64,000 bases of DNA, taken from positions 27,159,001-27,223,000 of the forward strand of contig NC_079882.1 in NCBI RefSeq assembly GCF_029227915.1, read 5' to 3'. The stretch's first letter is position 1, and each line of letters opens with the position of its first letter. The DNA comes from Hydractinia symbiolongicarpus. Taxonomy: Eukaryota > Cnidaria > Hydrozoa > Anthoathecata > Hydractiniidae. This document shows, piece by piece, positions 25,501 to 35,257 of this stretch. A model generated the notes under the pieces. It made no database searches. It saw nothing but the letters and a program-made list of their open reading frames with translations, and was not told where the DNA came from. The translations under genes were made by a program, and so were the position numbers.

Positions 25501-28500
25501 ATTTTCGAATTTGAGTTTGACGAAGCGAAGTGAAATTTCCAATAATTGATTTTCGCGATTTTGTTAAATTGAATATTTTGTACTCCATCGTAATAGATTC
25601 GTAATATGACAAAAAAAAAATAATAATTTCGCGATTGTAGAATAAAGACGCAAAAACGCACATTTGTCTTTGCACGATGAAAATTGTGATCCACCAATGA
25701 ATTTCCTTCTTAGAGTATCATGTACATCTGCAAAACAATAATTCGTTCATACCAACTTCACAACAGGTTAGATGATGTTTCCAATGTGTATTTTCATCTT
25801 GAAAGGTGATTACATTTTCCACATCTAATATTTGTAAACCTCTTTTACAGTTCAACTGAAAATACAGAAGTGTTAAGTGATTTTAAAGAACTTCTGGAGA
25901 AATTTTTCAGGAGTATTGCAAACATGATGGGAGTGGCCAGTGAAACTCTAAATGAGACTAAGGTATACCTGGTCGCACATACTGTATTTTAATCTTTCAA
26001 ACAAATGCGATAATGATATATGTTTCCGTTTTTTAGATTGACTTTTTAAGAAACTTACCTAAGCTGTGTGATGATGTTATTCTCGTGTTGACTGAGCATG
26101 AATTCAGGTATGGCTGAGCAAGATTTTAATTTGCCTCATTGACCAACTTTTTATTAACGAATCAGCTTGTTGCAAGTAATGCAAAGTTTTTGTGCGCTTA
26201 TTAAATGTTTCTCTTCAAGTTGTGATCAAGGCTTATAACTTTTAGTGTTTTAGTTGAAGAGATAATTAATGCTATTCCAAAGACAGCAAGCTCGACAGTG
26301 CAAGCACAAAAACTGTTGTGTCTACAAAAAATTGTCGATAGTAATTTGTTTATCAACGCAGGTCAGTTTTTATAACTTTTCTTTTAATATCCCTTCTTCC
26401 CTTTTATTACAACTATTCTCTATAGGAGTTATTTTACCAACACGACTGCTTTTTTTGTTTGTTTGTTTGTTTGATTATATTTTTATATTTTGGTCCCACT
26501 TAATCAAAGACACTTCTGCTTCTGCTGAGGCGGTGCAATCGTTCTCGTTTATATTATTTCTGCTATTATTTTAGATGGACGTGAAATCCTTATGCCGCTC
26601 GTTTTAAAGAACTTAAGTTATCATATGGAACGAAAACAAGAGTTGATGAACTGTCTTGATCTTCTGGGAGATTGTATAACCGCTGTTCAACATTTGGGCA
26701 CCGTAAGAAATTATTCCTTAGTCTATTTCGATCACACGCACCATGATAAAAATATATAAGTGTGTTTATAGTCTATTTGCTGTGGACACATGTACCGTTA
26801 TAAATATACATGTGTTTTTATTTTCAGAGTGAAGTGTCAAATGACATCAGTTTGCTTAGTTCTTCCATGTTGAGTATTCTTCTCAACGTTATACTTACCA
26901 TTGATCGAAGAGGACAGATGACTGTAAGATGTTTAATTTATTTATTTGTTTGTTTGTTTGTTTTTATTAATTTTTTATTCTAAGCCTTTGTCACAATATG
27001 TTATTTTTTCAGGGTTTATCTGTGGCTTGTCTACTTGGAATACTAAAATTAATGGAAAAAGAACATTACGAAAATTATTTAGAAGTTTATGAAAATAAAA
27101 TTGATTTAAGAGTATGTTAACTTTTTTTTTTCACCTCCCTTTGTACACGCACTCCGCATATTGTTTTTCACTTCACTCTGTACACGCACTCCGCATATTG
27201 TTTTTCACTTCACTCTGTACATGCACTCCGCATATTGTTTTTCACTTCACTCTGTACACGCACTCCGCATATTGTTTTTCACTTCACTCTGTACATGCAC
27301 TCCGCATATTGTTTTTCACTTCACTCTGTACACGCACTCCGCATATTGTTTTTCACTTCACTCTGTACACGCACTCCGCATATTGTTTTTCACCTCACTC
27401 TGTACACGCACTCCGCATATTGTTTTTCACTTCACTCTGTACACGCACTCCGCATATTGTTTTTCACTTCACTCTGTACATGCACTCCGCATATTGTTTT
27501 TCACTTCACTCTGTACACGCACTCCGCATATTGTTTTTCACTTCACTCTGTACATGCACTCCGCATATTGTTTTTCACCTCACTCTGTACACGCACTCCG
27601 CATATTGTTTTTCACTTCACTCTGTACACGCACTCCGCATATTGTTTTTCACTTCACTCTGTACATGCACTCCGCATATTGTTTTTCACTTCACTCTGTA
27701 CACGCACTCCGCATATTGTTTTTCACTTCACTCTGTACATGCACTCCGCATATTGTTTTTCACTTCACTCTGTACATGCACTCCGCATATTGTTTTTCAC
27801 TTCACTCTGTACATGCACTCCGCATATTGTTTTTCACTTCACTCTACACGCACTCCGCATATTGTTTTTCACTTCACTCTGTACACGCACTCCGCATATT
27901 GTTTTTCACTTCACTCTGTACATGCACTCCGCATATTGTTTTTCACTTCACTCTACACGCACTCCGCATATTGTTTTTCACTTCACTCTGTACACGCACT
28001 CCGCATATTGTTTTTCACTTCACTCTGGACATGCACTCCGCATATTGTTTTTCACTTCACTCTGTACACGCACTCCGCATATTGTTTTTCACTTCACTCT
28101 GTACACGCACTCCGCGTATTGTTTTTCACTTCACTCTGTACACGCACTCCGCGTATTGTTTTTCACTTCACTCTGTACACACACTCCGCATATTGTTTTC
28201 ACGCAAATGTGAATGTAAACAACACTTTAATTTTTTGTAGGATTTTATGAAGAAATTAACCGTAGCTTTTAAAGAATTGCTGACAATGGAAATATTCCCT
28301 AAGGATTGGTTTACATTGAAAACTGCTGGGAATCAGTACGTATTTTTATTTATCGATCCTATTAAATTTTTTTTTTCTATCAGTCAACTTCAGCCGAGTT
28401 AGGCTGTCATCGTAAAAATAAATTCTTGAAGCAAACAGAAACCCCCCCCCCCAAAAAAAAAAAAAAAGAAAAGAAGTTATAATACTTTTGAAAGCGACTT

Positions 28501-31500
28501 GATTTTGGTCTTAAACATTTAATTTCATTCGAGGGAAATTTTCTAGCATTAAGCATATTACTTCTTTTCTTAAAAATTAGAGAAAACCATCTCGCCTTTT
28601 ATAAACACATCTTGCTAACAAATGTCAGCTCTTTATGTAAAAAGCCGCATGAAACATAAGTCTAAAAAATAAATGTAACTTAGGTTTGTAACAGAACATA
28701 AAAGAGCTTTGAAAACTGCAGATTTTTGTAAAAGTTAGTGAAAACCTAGAAAAAGTCCGGGGAAATTTTAAAGTTAGGTTGTATTGTCTAATTTAGCGCG
28801 AAATAATCCTCTTTTGTTGTTGAATACAGTTTGTAACTATGTCTATTTCGATAATTTAGCGTTATTCTAACCGCTGTGCAGTATTTCTCGAAAGCATTTA
28901 CAGATTACTTTCTGGAGAGTGAATATTTCGATCAACAGGTACAATTGTCTTTATACCTTAATTAAGACTTTTAATTAATCTCTTTAAACATATGAAAAAA
29001 ATTATTTACTTATCTTTTACTTAGTTGTGGCAAAATTATTTCCAGTTATCAGTTCTGTTTTTAACGCAACCGACGTTGAGCTTGGAATCTTTCCCTACTG
29101 CTAAGCGAGCAAAACTTCTGAGAAGGTACTTTTTATACTTTGCAACCTCAAATTTTGTGCAGCACTACAGCATCAAACTGCTCACGTATGTTGTATCAAC
29201 AGGTATGATGATATGAGACTTGTTATGGGATTCGAGATTCACGCAATGTGGGATATGCTGGGTATGCTTTAATTTCATAAATAGAAATATAATTGGTCGT
29301 GGTCACTTTCACCTTAATTATCCTTTATTTTCAGGTAACATGAAGAAATATTTCATACCTGCTTTGATTGGCGCGTTTTTAGAGATGACGCTCGTTCCTG
29401 AGCTTGGTAGGTTAACTTGTTTGTTTGTTTTCTCACGTGACTCGTAGCTGGGTTCTCAGTTCAGGCGCGCACATTGATTTGTTTTTTTCTTTGTAGAACT
29501 GCGAAAAGCTACCATTCCAATCTTCTACGACATGATGAAAGTTGAGTTCGCTGAGCACCACACTTTTAAAAGGGTACGGTTTTAGCTCCATCTGCTTGAA
29601 AAATATTTAAATTTTAATATTATTTTTTCATTTGGTAAATTTTTTTCTCAGGTGGAAGCAGAATTAATCGAGAAATTAGAACTGTTGATGAATCATAAAA
29701 AAGGAGATTTGGAATTTCAGGAATTATTTCATGAGATGTATGTTGTTATTTTTTCTTTCTTTTTGCCACAGTCATGAAAAATGTTTCGCGACAGTGACGA
29801 TAATGTTTGCAACAGTAACGATATTGTTTGCGACAGTAACGATATTGTTTGTGACAGTAACGATATTGTTTGTGACAGTAACGATATTCTTCGCGACAGT
29901 AACGATATTGTTTGTGACAGTAACGATATTGTTTGTGACAGTAACGATATTGTTTATGACATTAACGATGTTAATTTGACATTAACGATGTTAATTTGAC
30001 ATTAACAATATTGTTTGCGACAGTAACGATAATTCATATATGACTTACACGCATTATACTCGCCCGTCATGATCAGAGGTCTGATCGGGGGGAAGCATTC
30101 TCTGGTGAGAAGGAAATACGGATGTGCTATGATAAATTTTCACCTAAGTAACGATAATGTTTGCGACAGTAACGATATTGTTTGCGACAGTAACGATATT
30201 GTTTATGACATTAACGATGTTATTTGACATTAACGATATTGTTTGCGACAGTAACGATAATGTTTGCGACAGTAACGATATTGTTTGCAACAGTAACGAT
30301 ATTGTTTGCGAGAGTAACGACGATGTTTTCGATAGCATTGTTAATCTATTTGCGACAGTATTGACGTGCTCACGATAGTAACGATCATTTTGTTTATGTC
30401 AGTATTGTAAATGTTTTGTACTGCTACTAGGTCACTTTTCACTGCTTGTTGCAAAACCGCTCTTTTGACTTAGATTAAAAATTAAGAGCTACTTTTTGCT
30501 TAGAATGTCGAACAAATTCACAGAGTGTCGAGATCCACAACTACACGAAGAAGGCTTGAAATCAGTTCATTCCATCACAGAACTGTTAAAACGGTTGCTT
30601 GATTACAGGTATGTGGTTAGCAGAGTGCAATGCTACTACTGTATTATTACTATTAAGTTTATAACAAAATTAACTAAAAGCGTAAATAATAAAAATAGCT
30701 TCTATAGGACTATAAAAATTGTATGCGTTATTTTTCAGAGTTGCAAACAATGATGATAGCAACAATGACCAAAAGATGTTGTGCACTGTGCGACTGCTGG
30801 TGAGAATCTAAAAAACATGATCGATTTCTTTGAAAATTTATTGTTCTTGATAAGAAGAAATGCTGACATCAGCATCAACGTGTCTTTTATCAGCAAATGA
30901 TGCAACACCTCCAGCTGTCAAACTTTATTTTTTCATTGAGTTTCCAACAAGTATCGACCCCACTTTTGAGTTAGCAGAATCTATTATTACTCGTCCCGTG
31001 GAAGAATCCACTGGTTCGGTCGTCCTTTTTTTATACCGCATTGCGTGCGTCTCGCTACTTGCGGTACCATTTTGCATAACAGACAGACGTATCTACATTA
31101 CATTATAGATAATGTCAACTTTCTTTTCAGGAATTTTACAAGGATCTCGGACGTCCAGATATGTATATCAAATACATTTACAAACTGGTTGAATTACATG
31201 TGTTGTGTAACAATTACACAGAAGCTGGCTTCACTTTACAACTGCATGCGTCACTCATGGATGTAAATATAATTCTTCAATTTACCCTGGTGCAATATTT
31301 CATCTCGTTTCAGATTCTTGTTAATCTTTTATTTTTTTAGTGGACAGATACTGAATTGCCAAAGTTTTTAAAATTTCCGAAACAGCAAGAGTGGCATAGA
31401 AAGGAACAGTTGTATCTAGAGATAATCGACTACCTTGATAAAGGAAAGGTATTGTTTTTTAGTACTCAAACTAATCAAGATTTTTATTTTTTTTTACATC

Positions 31501-34500
31501 ACGCTAACTAGCTTGCTCTATTTAGACATGGGAAAGTGGTATCACATTATGTAAAGAGTTAGCTCAGCTGTACGAAAACAAAATCATCGACTACACAAAA
31601 CTAAGTGAAATCTTGGTAAGGTTGTTTTCACCTTGTGTTCTACTTCTGATTGATCGCATTTTTTTTACTTACCGTGGGTCATTCTTTTTTAGCGCAAACA
31701 GGCTTATTTTTATGACAATATAATGAAGCAAATGAGACCAGCTCCGACGTATTTCCGCGTTTCGTTTTATGGGCGCGGTTTCGCGCATTATTTGAAGGTA
31801 TTAAAGTTTTGTTTTTAATTAACTTAAACTCGAATTGGTTGAATGTCAGTAAACCTAAACTACTTTTTTGCAGGACCAGGTCTTGATATACAGAGGTCTG
31901 GAACTAGAAACACTTGCTGGATTTACATCTCGTATAAAAAATGAATTTCCTGGCGCTGAGGTATGTCACCTACGGTATAGTGTTTCAATTTTTGCCTTGT
32001 GTGGTGAAAGAATACAAGCTGGTAAACAATTAATTTATTTTTCTAGATCATGTACAAAAACACTCCTCCTGATGTCTCCATCGTACAGGGCATTGGACAA
32101 CGTATCCTTTTAAACTTGATATGATTGTGCGAGGAATTGTATCTTATCTTATGAGCGTCTCTTTTAAGCTTTCAGTTTTCTTAACTAGCATTAGATATTC
32201 AAATATGTAATGTGAATCCTGTCACGAATGAGGGGATTTTTGAAGTTAAAACCGTCGACGAAAAAATTTCCAGGTAAATTAAAAAATGGATGTAATTTAA
32301 TTTCGATACTGTAATTCTAATGTCGGTATTTTTGGTTTTTAACTGCTCGTTTTTTTTTAGTTATTACCGATCCAATGAAGTGACGCAATTTGTGTTCTCC
32401 AGACCGTACCATAAAGGAGAAAAAGACCCAGCCAATGAGTTTAAGGTAGCTTCCTTCTTCATGCATGTAGTGAAATATGTACTCTCACTTTTATCCTGTA
32501 AATTTGTACTTTATCGTAGACGCTGTGGTTGGAACGGACAAGTCATTGGACAAAGAGAAAGTTTCCCAACATTCTAAAATGGAGCACCATCGAATCTACC
32601 AGAAAGGTAACTTTGTAATGCAATGCAATGCAATGTAATTATGTACAAGAAATTGTTATACACGATTTCAAGGTATTTAATGACTTACTCATAATAGAAA
32701 GATTCTTTTAAAAACAAAAGCAGTTACTGTGGGACAATTCCCCTTAAATTATTAGAAACTGATGAATTTATTGCATTGCGCATGTCTGGTTTTTTCAGGT
32801 TGATATGACTCCAATCGAAAATGCAATCGAATCAATCTTATCGAAAAATCAGGAGCTGGTCAATATTATTGAAGAATATAAAGAAAAGAAAAATGCAAAT
32901 GTTAATCGATTGAGCATGATATTAAATGGAGTCATTGATGCAAATGTTAACGGTGGTATTTCTAACTATCAAAATGTAAGGGTGTGGTGTTTTGAAAATT
33001 GAATTTTTTTTATTATTATATTTTTGTAATTCGTTATCTTGTTATTTACAGGCGTTTCTTTCGGATGAGTATTTATTTTTCAATGGTGACGACATTGACA
33101 AAGTGCAACAACTGAAGACTCTTTTACAAGGCCAGGTATGTGCTCTTTCATTAGATTATTAATTTATTTTTTTTTATTTTTGTATTTAAATATTTTTCTT
33201 GTTTTCTTTAGTCAAATATTTTGAAAGAAGGTCTGGATATTCATGAAACGTTCGCAACTGAGCAGTTAAAACCTTTTCATGAGAAAATGGTAATGATGTA
33301 CTCTGCGATGAAAGTCAGTGTCGAAACTGGACAGCAAATGGAGGTTAGTCTTGAACTTCACAATACAAACATTTGCGCATAAAATTCTAAGGATGTTGAT
33401 TTTTGTTTTTGTGCATAAATGTTGGGATGATGTGAACAAATAGCTTAAAAAATTTTCAGAATTTGTCTTTCTTAAACTAGCCTTTATTATATTTTATTAC
33501 TCTCTACAGAATGTACTGGCACGTCCGAATTCAATTAACTTAACGGGGTACGTTGAATTATTGCTTCTCTGTGTTTAAAATTATTTTATTATTCATAACC
33601 CGTTTGGTTTTTTGGTTTAACAGAACTGCACCAGGACGGGCTTCGCCAAAAACCAACTCGCCTAGGAACTCACCACTTGAAACTCGTCGCGTCGGTAACA
33701 ATCTAACAAAAACGTCGTCGGATGGTGAAATTACCCCCAGAAGAGAAAAGGTAGGCGCTAACACATCGAGTAAAATGTGCTAAATGTCTCTTTAATAATA
33801 GCCGTCTTCTGTCTGTCTCTGCGCGGATCCCTGCTTAGTTAGAAAATGATGTTACGGAAACACGAATATCAAATGCGATATATTTTTATCCACTTTGTTG
33901 CGACGGGTCATTTATGGACGGGTAAACCCGTGGATTTTTCCACTAGTCTCTTTAAAATAATAGCCGTATCATGTCTGTCTTTGCGCGAACCCCCCGTTAA
34001 GATAGGAAGACGTGCTACGGAAACACGAATATTAAATACGATATATTTTTTAGCCGCTTTGTTGCGACGGGTAAATTTTAAAGGGCGGGCGAACCCGTGG
34101 ATTTTTTTCACGGGCTAACGACTAGTTTAAACTATAATAGGCTAAGGACTTGAACATGTGAATGTTTATTTTAGACCCCGGGTAAAACCATATCAACGTC
34201 TCTTCAAAACATGTTTCGTCGCAGTAGTGTACCACACATGGCATCCGGTGAAAGCACTCCCGACAGGTAAGTCTTTTTGCTCACAAGAATTAATTTGTTA
34301 ATACCCGTATTTTGTTCGAAGTATACACAGAATAGAGTTACCCGGATATAAACGACGGGCGATAATTCAAGGACCGGAACATGTATGATAGACGAACCCG
34401 CGGACTTTGCATGGGCTAATGCCCAGTGAATATAATTCTTAGTGTCTGCGTGTTTTTTATTTCAGTAAAAAGGCCCCACCGCTACCCCCTCGCCGTACTT

Positions 34501-35257
34501 CAGTGCCATCAGTAACTGGTGAAGAGGATTTGCAGTCGTCACCGACAATACCTTCGGATATTCCACCTGCAGCTCTAAAAAGACTTGGTCTCCAACAAGC
34601 TGGTTTGACTGCTGTAAGTTTATAATGATTTAAATGATAACGCTTTCGAAAGATAGGAAAAGTGTAAATTAAATTTTTTCTTTTCAGTCTGCACCAAGTT
34701 TAGCCTTTATAAAAGAAGAAGAAGCCCCTTCCCTTCCACCTCGACAGAAGCGCCACACAGGCGAAGAGTCTCATAGTACTTTTTTTACAGAAGTCGTTAA
34801 TTCCCTGGAAGTGAACCGCGACAGTGTATTTGACAGTTCAGAAAGTTCATTTGGAAGCAGCCAGAATGTAGATGATAGTCAAGTGCCATCTTCACGTACC
34901 AGTAGCACGGACGGACGTGATGACGGTCTAAACTCGCGAACTCTTGATGGGTTTAAAGAGCCAACTTCAACTGATTTACAAAATATGAAATTATATGGTA
35001 ACATTTCACATGAAAAAATTGACGATAAAGATTTTTATGATTCTCCTAAAGAACTTGTTCCAATTATGTATTTCGGAGATGATGCCCCGCCCGTGCCTGC
35101 CCCTCGAAATATTCAAGGAACTCGAGAAAGACCGAAGGTTCCAGCACGAAGATCTGTCACGCAAGTTGATGTAAACAATCAAGGTGAGGAGGAGGATGAT
35201 GAAAATGACTCTCCACCGCCCTTACCTCGAAAATCTTCTTTTCGAAAAATAAGTTAG
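13390..35257 (+). CDS. DOCK1: DOCK1/2/5-type Rac guanine nucleotide exchange factor
   Basis: Complete 58-exon model, 1,944 codons, all junctions GT-AG and in phase. Landmark exons: 13390-13441, 13830-13916, 14543-14583, 16959-17276, 20711-20809, 21834-22008, 24602-24685, 28241-28335, 30504-30608, 31131-31262, 32799-32975, 34688-35257. N-terminal SH3 domain (residues about 9-70, VWRPTERNTKYGVAV, LSLRIGETVQILEE, GIFPKNCIKI). DHR-1, a C2-like phosphoinositide-binding domain, about 425-620 (RNDFYVTLCKADFEKG, VLYHSNSPNWNETIK). Central armadillo-like helices. DHR-2, the catalytic exchange domain, about 1205-1620 (VSFYGRGFAHYLKDQ, SRPYHKGEKDPANEFK, LNGVIDANVNGG). The Pro-rich tail has several SH3 ligands (LPPRQKR, PPPLPRKSS). 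DOCK180-class proteins with ELMO load GTP on Rac for migration and engulfment. The N-terminal SH3 and overall fit to DOCK1 support DOCK-A; the symbol is for the class, as the 1/2/5 split is a vertebrate duplication. Confidence 0.93.
15594..15906 (-). repeat. tRNA-derived SINE in DOCK intron 7
   Basis: Read on the minus strand, 15906-15837 is tRNA-like: an A-box-like TAGCCTTGTGGTAGAGC, a possible anticodon stem-loop, and a B box GGTTCAAACCCC, with GACT/AGTC pairing at the ends. About 240 bp of unrelated body follow, then an AT-rich tail of AAT units (plus-strand TTATTATTATT at 15597-15622). This is the head-body-tail structure of a Pol III SINE. The acceptor stem pairs poorly and there is no CCA-ready 3' end, so it is not a working tRNA gene. 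Confidence 0.8.
15837..15906 (-). other. tRNA-like head of the SINE (Pol III boxes A and B)
   Basis: A 70-bp tRNA-related segment with an intact B box and an A-box-like motif, the probable internal Pol III promoter of the SINE. A 5-bp stem (TTCGC with GCGGG, including G-T pairs) encloses a seven-base loop in the anticodon position. Confidence 0.65.
16476..16695 (-). mobile_element. 5'-truncated RTE-like LINE copy (3' end only)
   Basis: This segment of DOCK intron 7 is the reverse complement of 44650-44862, the last ~210 bp of the LINE in the ZDHHC17 intron. I count about six mismatches over ~190 bp aligned by eye, so the copies are about 97% identical. It ends in the same ATC/GAT tail. Position and truncation fit target-primed reverse transcription that stopped early. 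Confidence 0.88.
18838..18872 (+). repeat. GTAT-type microsatellite
   Basis: Short run of GTATGTAAAA and GTAT units in DOCK intron 12. A run of about 16 C residues lies in the same intron at 18060-18075. Confidence 0.6.
22562..22594 (+). repeat. TTG microsatellite next to a DOCK donor site
   Basis: About ten TTG units start four bases after the donor of DOCK exon 22 (exon end 22557). They are intronic, although the frame stays open through them. Confidence 0.75.
22594..22599 (-). terminator. possible polyadenylation signal of the nested GPCR
   Basis: AATAAA on the minus strand, about 215 bp downstream of the GPCR stop codon. It is the nearest canonical signal I see in that direction; use is not shown. 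Confidence 0.35.
22815..23999 (-). CDS. class A (rhodopsin-like) GPCR, single exon, nested in DOCK
   Basis: An intronless 394-codon gene antisense to DOCK, wholly inside its intron 22 (22558-24601). The first ATG is at 23999. Seven hydrophobic segments are visible: TM1 about 18-42 with GLASNL (the conserved GxxxN, Asn35), TM2 52-76, TM3 96-117, TM4 131-149, TM5 188-207, TM6 233-256 and TM7 266-288. The end of TM3 has ERY (117-119), the DRY box in its E form. Cys93 and Cys170 fit the conserved TM3-loop disulfide. TM6 has CYAFSLP for CWxP; TM7 has IIPLSCFMF, so the NPxxY motif is lost or very altered. The tail after TM7 is about 95 residues, rich in Ser and Asn. Ligand unknown; the family is probably a lineage-specific peptide or amine receptor expansion. 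Intronless structure suggests retroposition. Confidence 0.85.
   Translation of the reverse strand: MVTSESIGEEVLPSTVKVYVGILLSLIVIIGLASNLVEIFSVAFYRRLHDHVINIIITNAAVCSFLTDAICAPIVGIYVIKEWPRWPLSTTACNITTYVTEANSSVLTWTFVLMSVERYYATIKRKLIPKKVVLVCLAVIWIVSMCVHSTHTFRVTEKIKDISGNNMTICNQLGGNIMNEEEDTIKITINIINIVCVTLTFIPLLLTANHLRRLQKMKMPSSSKTFKVLKVEFKVVLIIICLCYAFSLPSWIISLLQTSKQIKAKVVILSRILSFLCTVIIPLSCFMFSKYFRNAVIDMFTGCKNSTLRLKQPHKADTMRKPLTAQQPLHYAEYEELNTPPKFIKGTFKTSSENNDMGNVSIGSHDFSPIHTSAKDNASYTGSNDDYSFSDTKF
24711..24808 (+). repeat. 42-bp tandem repeat, about 2.3 copies
   Basis: Units contain CCAGCCTTTCAGATCTTGGT and GAGTTTGAAATAAATTTCGT, repeated with few changes. The array lies just inside DOCK intron 23, near the donor of exon 23. 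The period is divisible by three, so both strands give short repeated peptides that are not genes. Confidence 0.75.
27136..28199 (+). repeat. 37-bp minisatellite, 29 copies, in DOCK intron 32
   Basis: I count 29 copies of a unit containing CACGCACTCCGCATATTG followed by TTTTTCACTTCACTCTGTA. Copies differ mainly at one base (TACACG versus TACATG); two copies near 27846 and 27954 lack four bases, one reads GGACATG, and the last ones carry GCGTATTG. The array occupies almost all of the intron between exon 32 (ending 27111) and exon 33 (starting 28241). Because 37 is not a multiple of three and the unit has no stop in any plus-strand frame, three long overlapping frames arise; they are artefacts. 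Confidence 0.95.
29787..30036 (+). repeat. 21-bp minisatellite, block 1, in DOCK intron 39
   Basis: About a dozen units of GACAGTAACGATATTGTTTG-type sequence, with variants GACATTAACGATGTTAATTT towards the right. The period is 21 bp, so frames are open on both strands without being genes. Confidence 0.9.
30147..30385 (+). repeat. 21-bp minisatellite, block 2, in DOCK intron 39
   Basis: The same family as block 1, about ten units, more diverged to the right. The ~110-bp spacer between the blocks (30037-30146) is unrelated and GC-richer, so it may be an insertion that split one array. Confidence 0.85.
33786..34127 (+). repeat. direct duplication of a ~160-bp repeat in DOCK intron 55
   Basis: Two copies, about 33786-33945 and 33946-34127. 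Both begin GTCTCTTTAA, contain TACGGAAACACGAAT and TTTGTTGCGACGGGT, and end near ACCCGTGGATTTTT and ACTAGT. A diverged partial third copy (ACCCGCGGACTTTGC, GGGCTAATGCCCAGT) lies in the next intron at about 34340-34420. It looks like a short interspersed repeat family; I do not recognise it. Confidence 0.75.

Noticed and set aside
27136-28199. CRISPR array
   Set aside because: Units abut with no unique spacers; it is a tandem minisatellite in a eukaryotic intron.
27114-28250. Three long overlapping plus-strand frames (378, 359 and 325 codons) of a repeated Cys/His/Phe peptide
   Set aside because: They are the three forward frames of the 37-bp minisatellite, which happens to lack stops; they lie inside a DOCK intron between exons that join in phase.
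29731-30378. Open frames of repeated VTILF / NDIVCDS on both strands
   Set aside because: By-products of a 21-bp intronic minisatellite whose period is a multiple of three.
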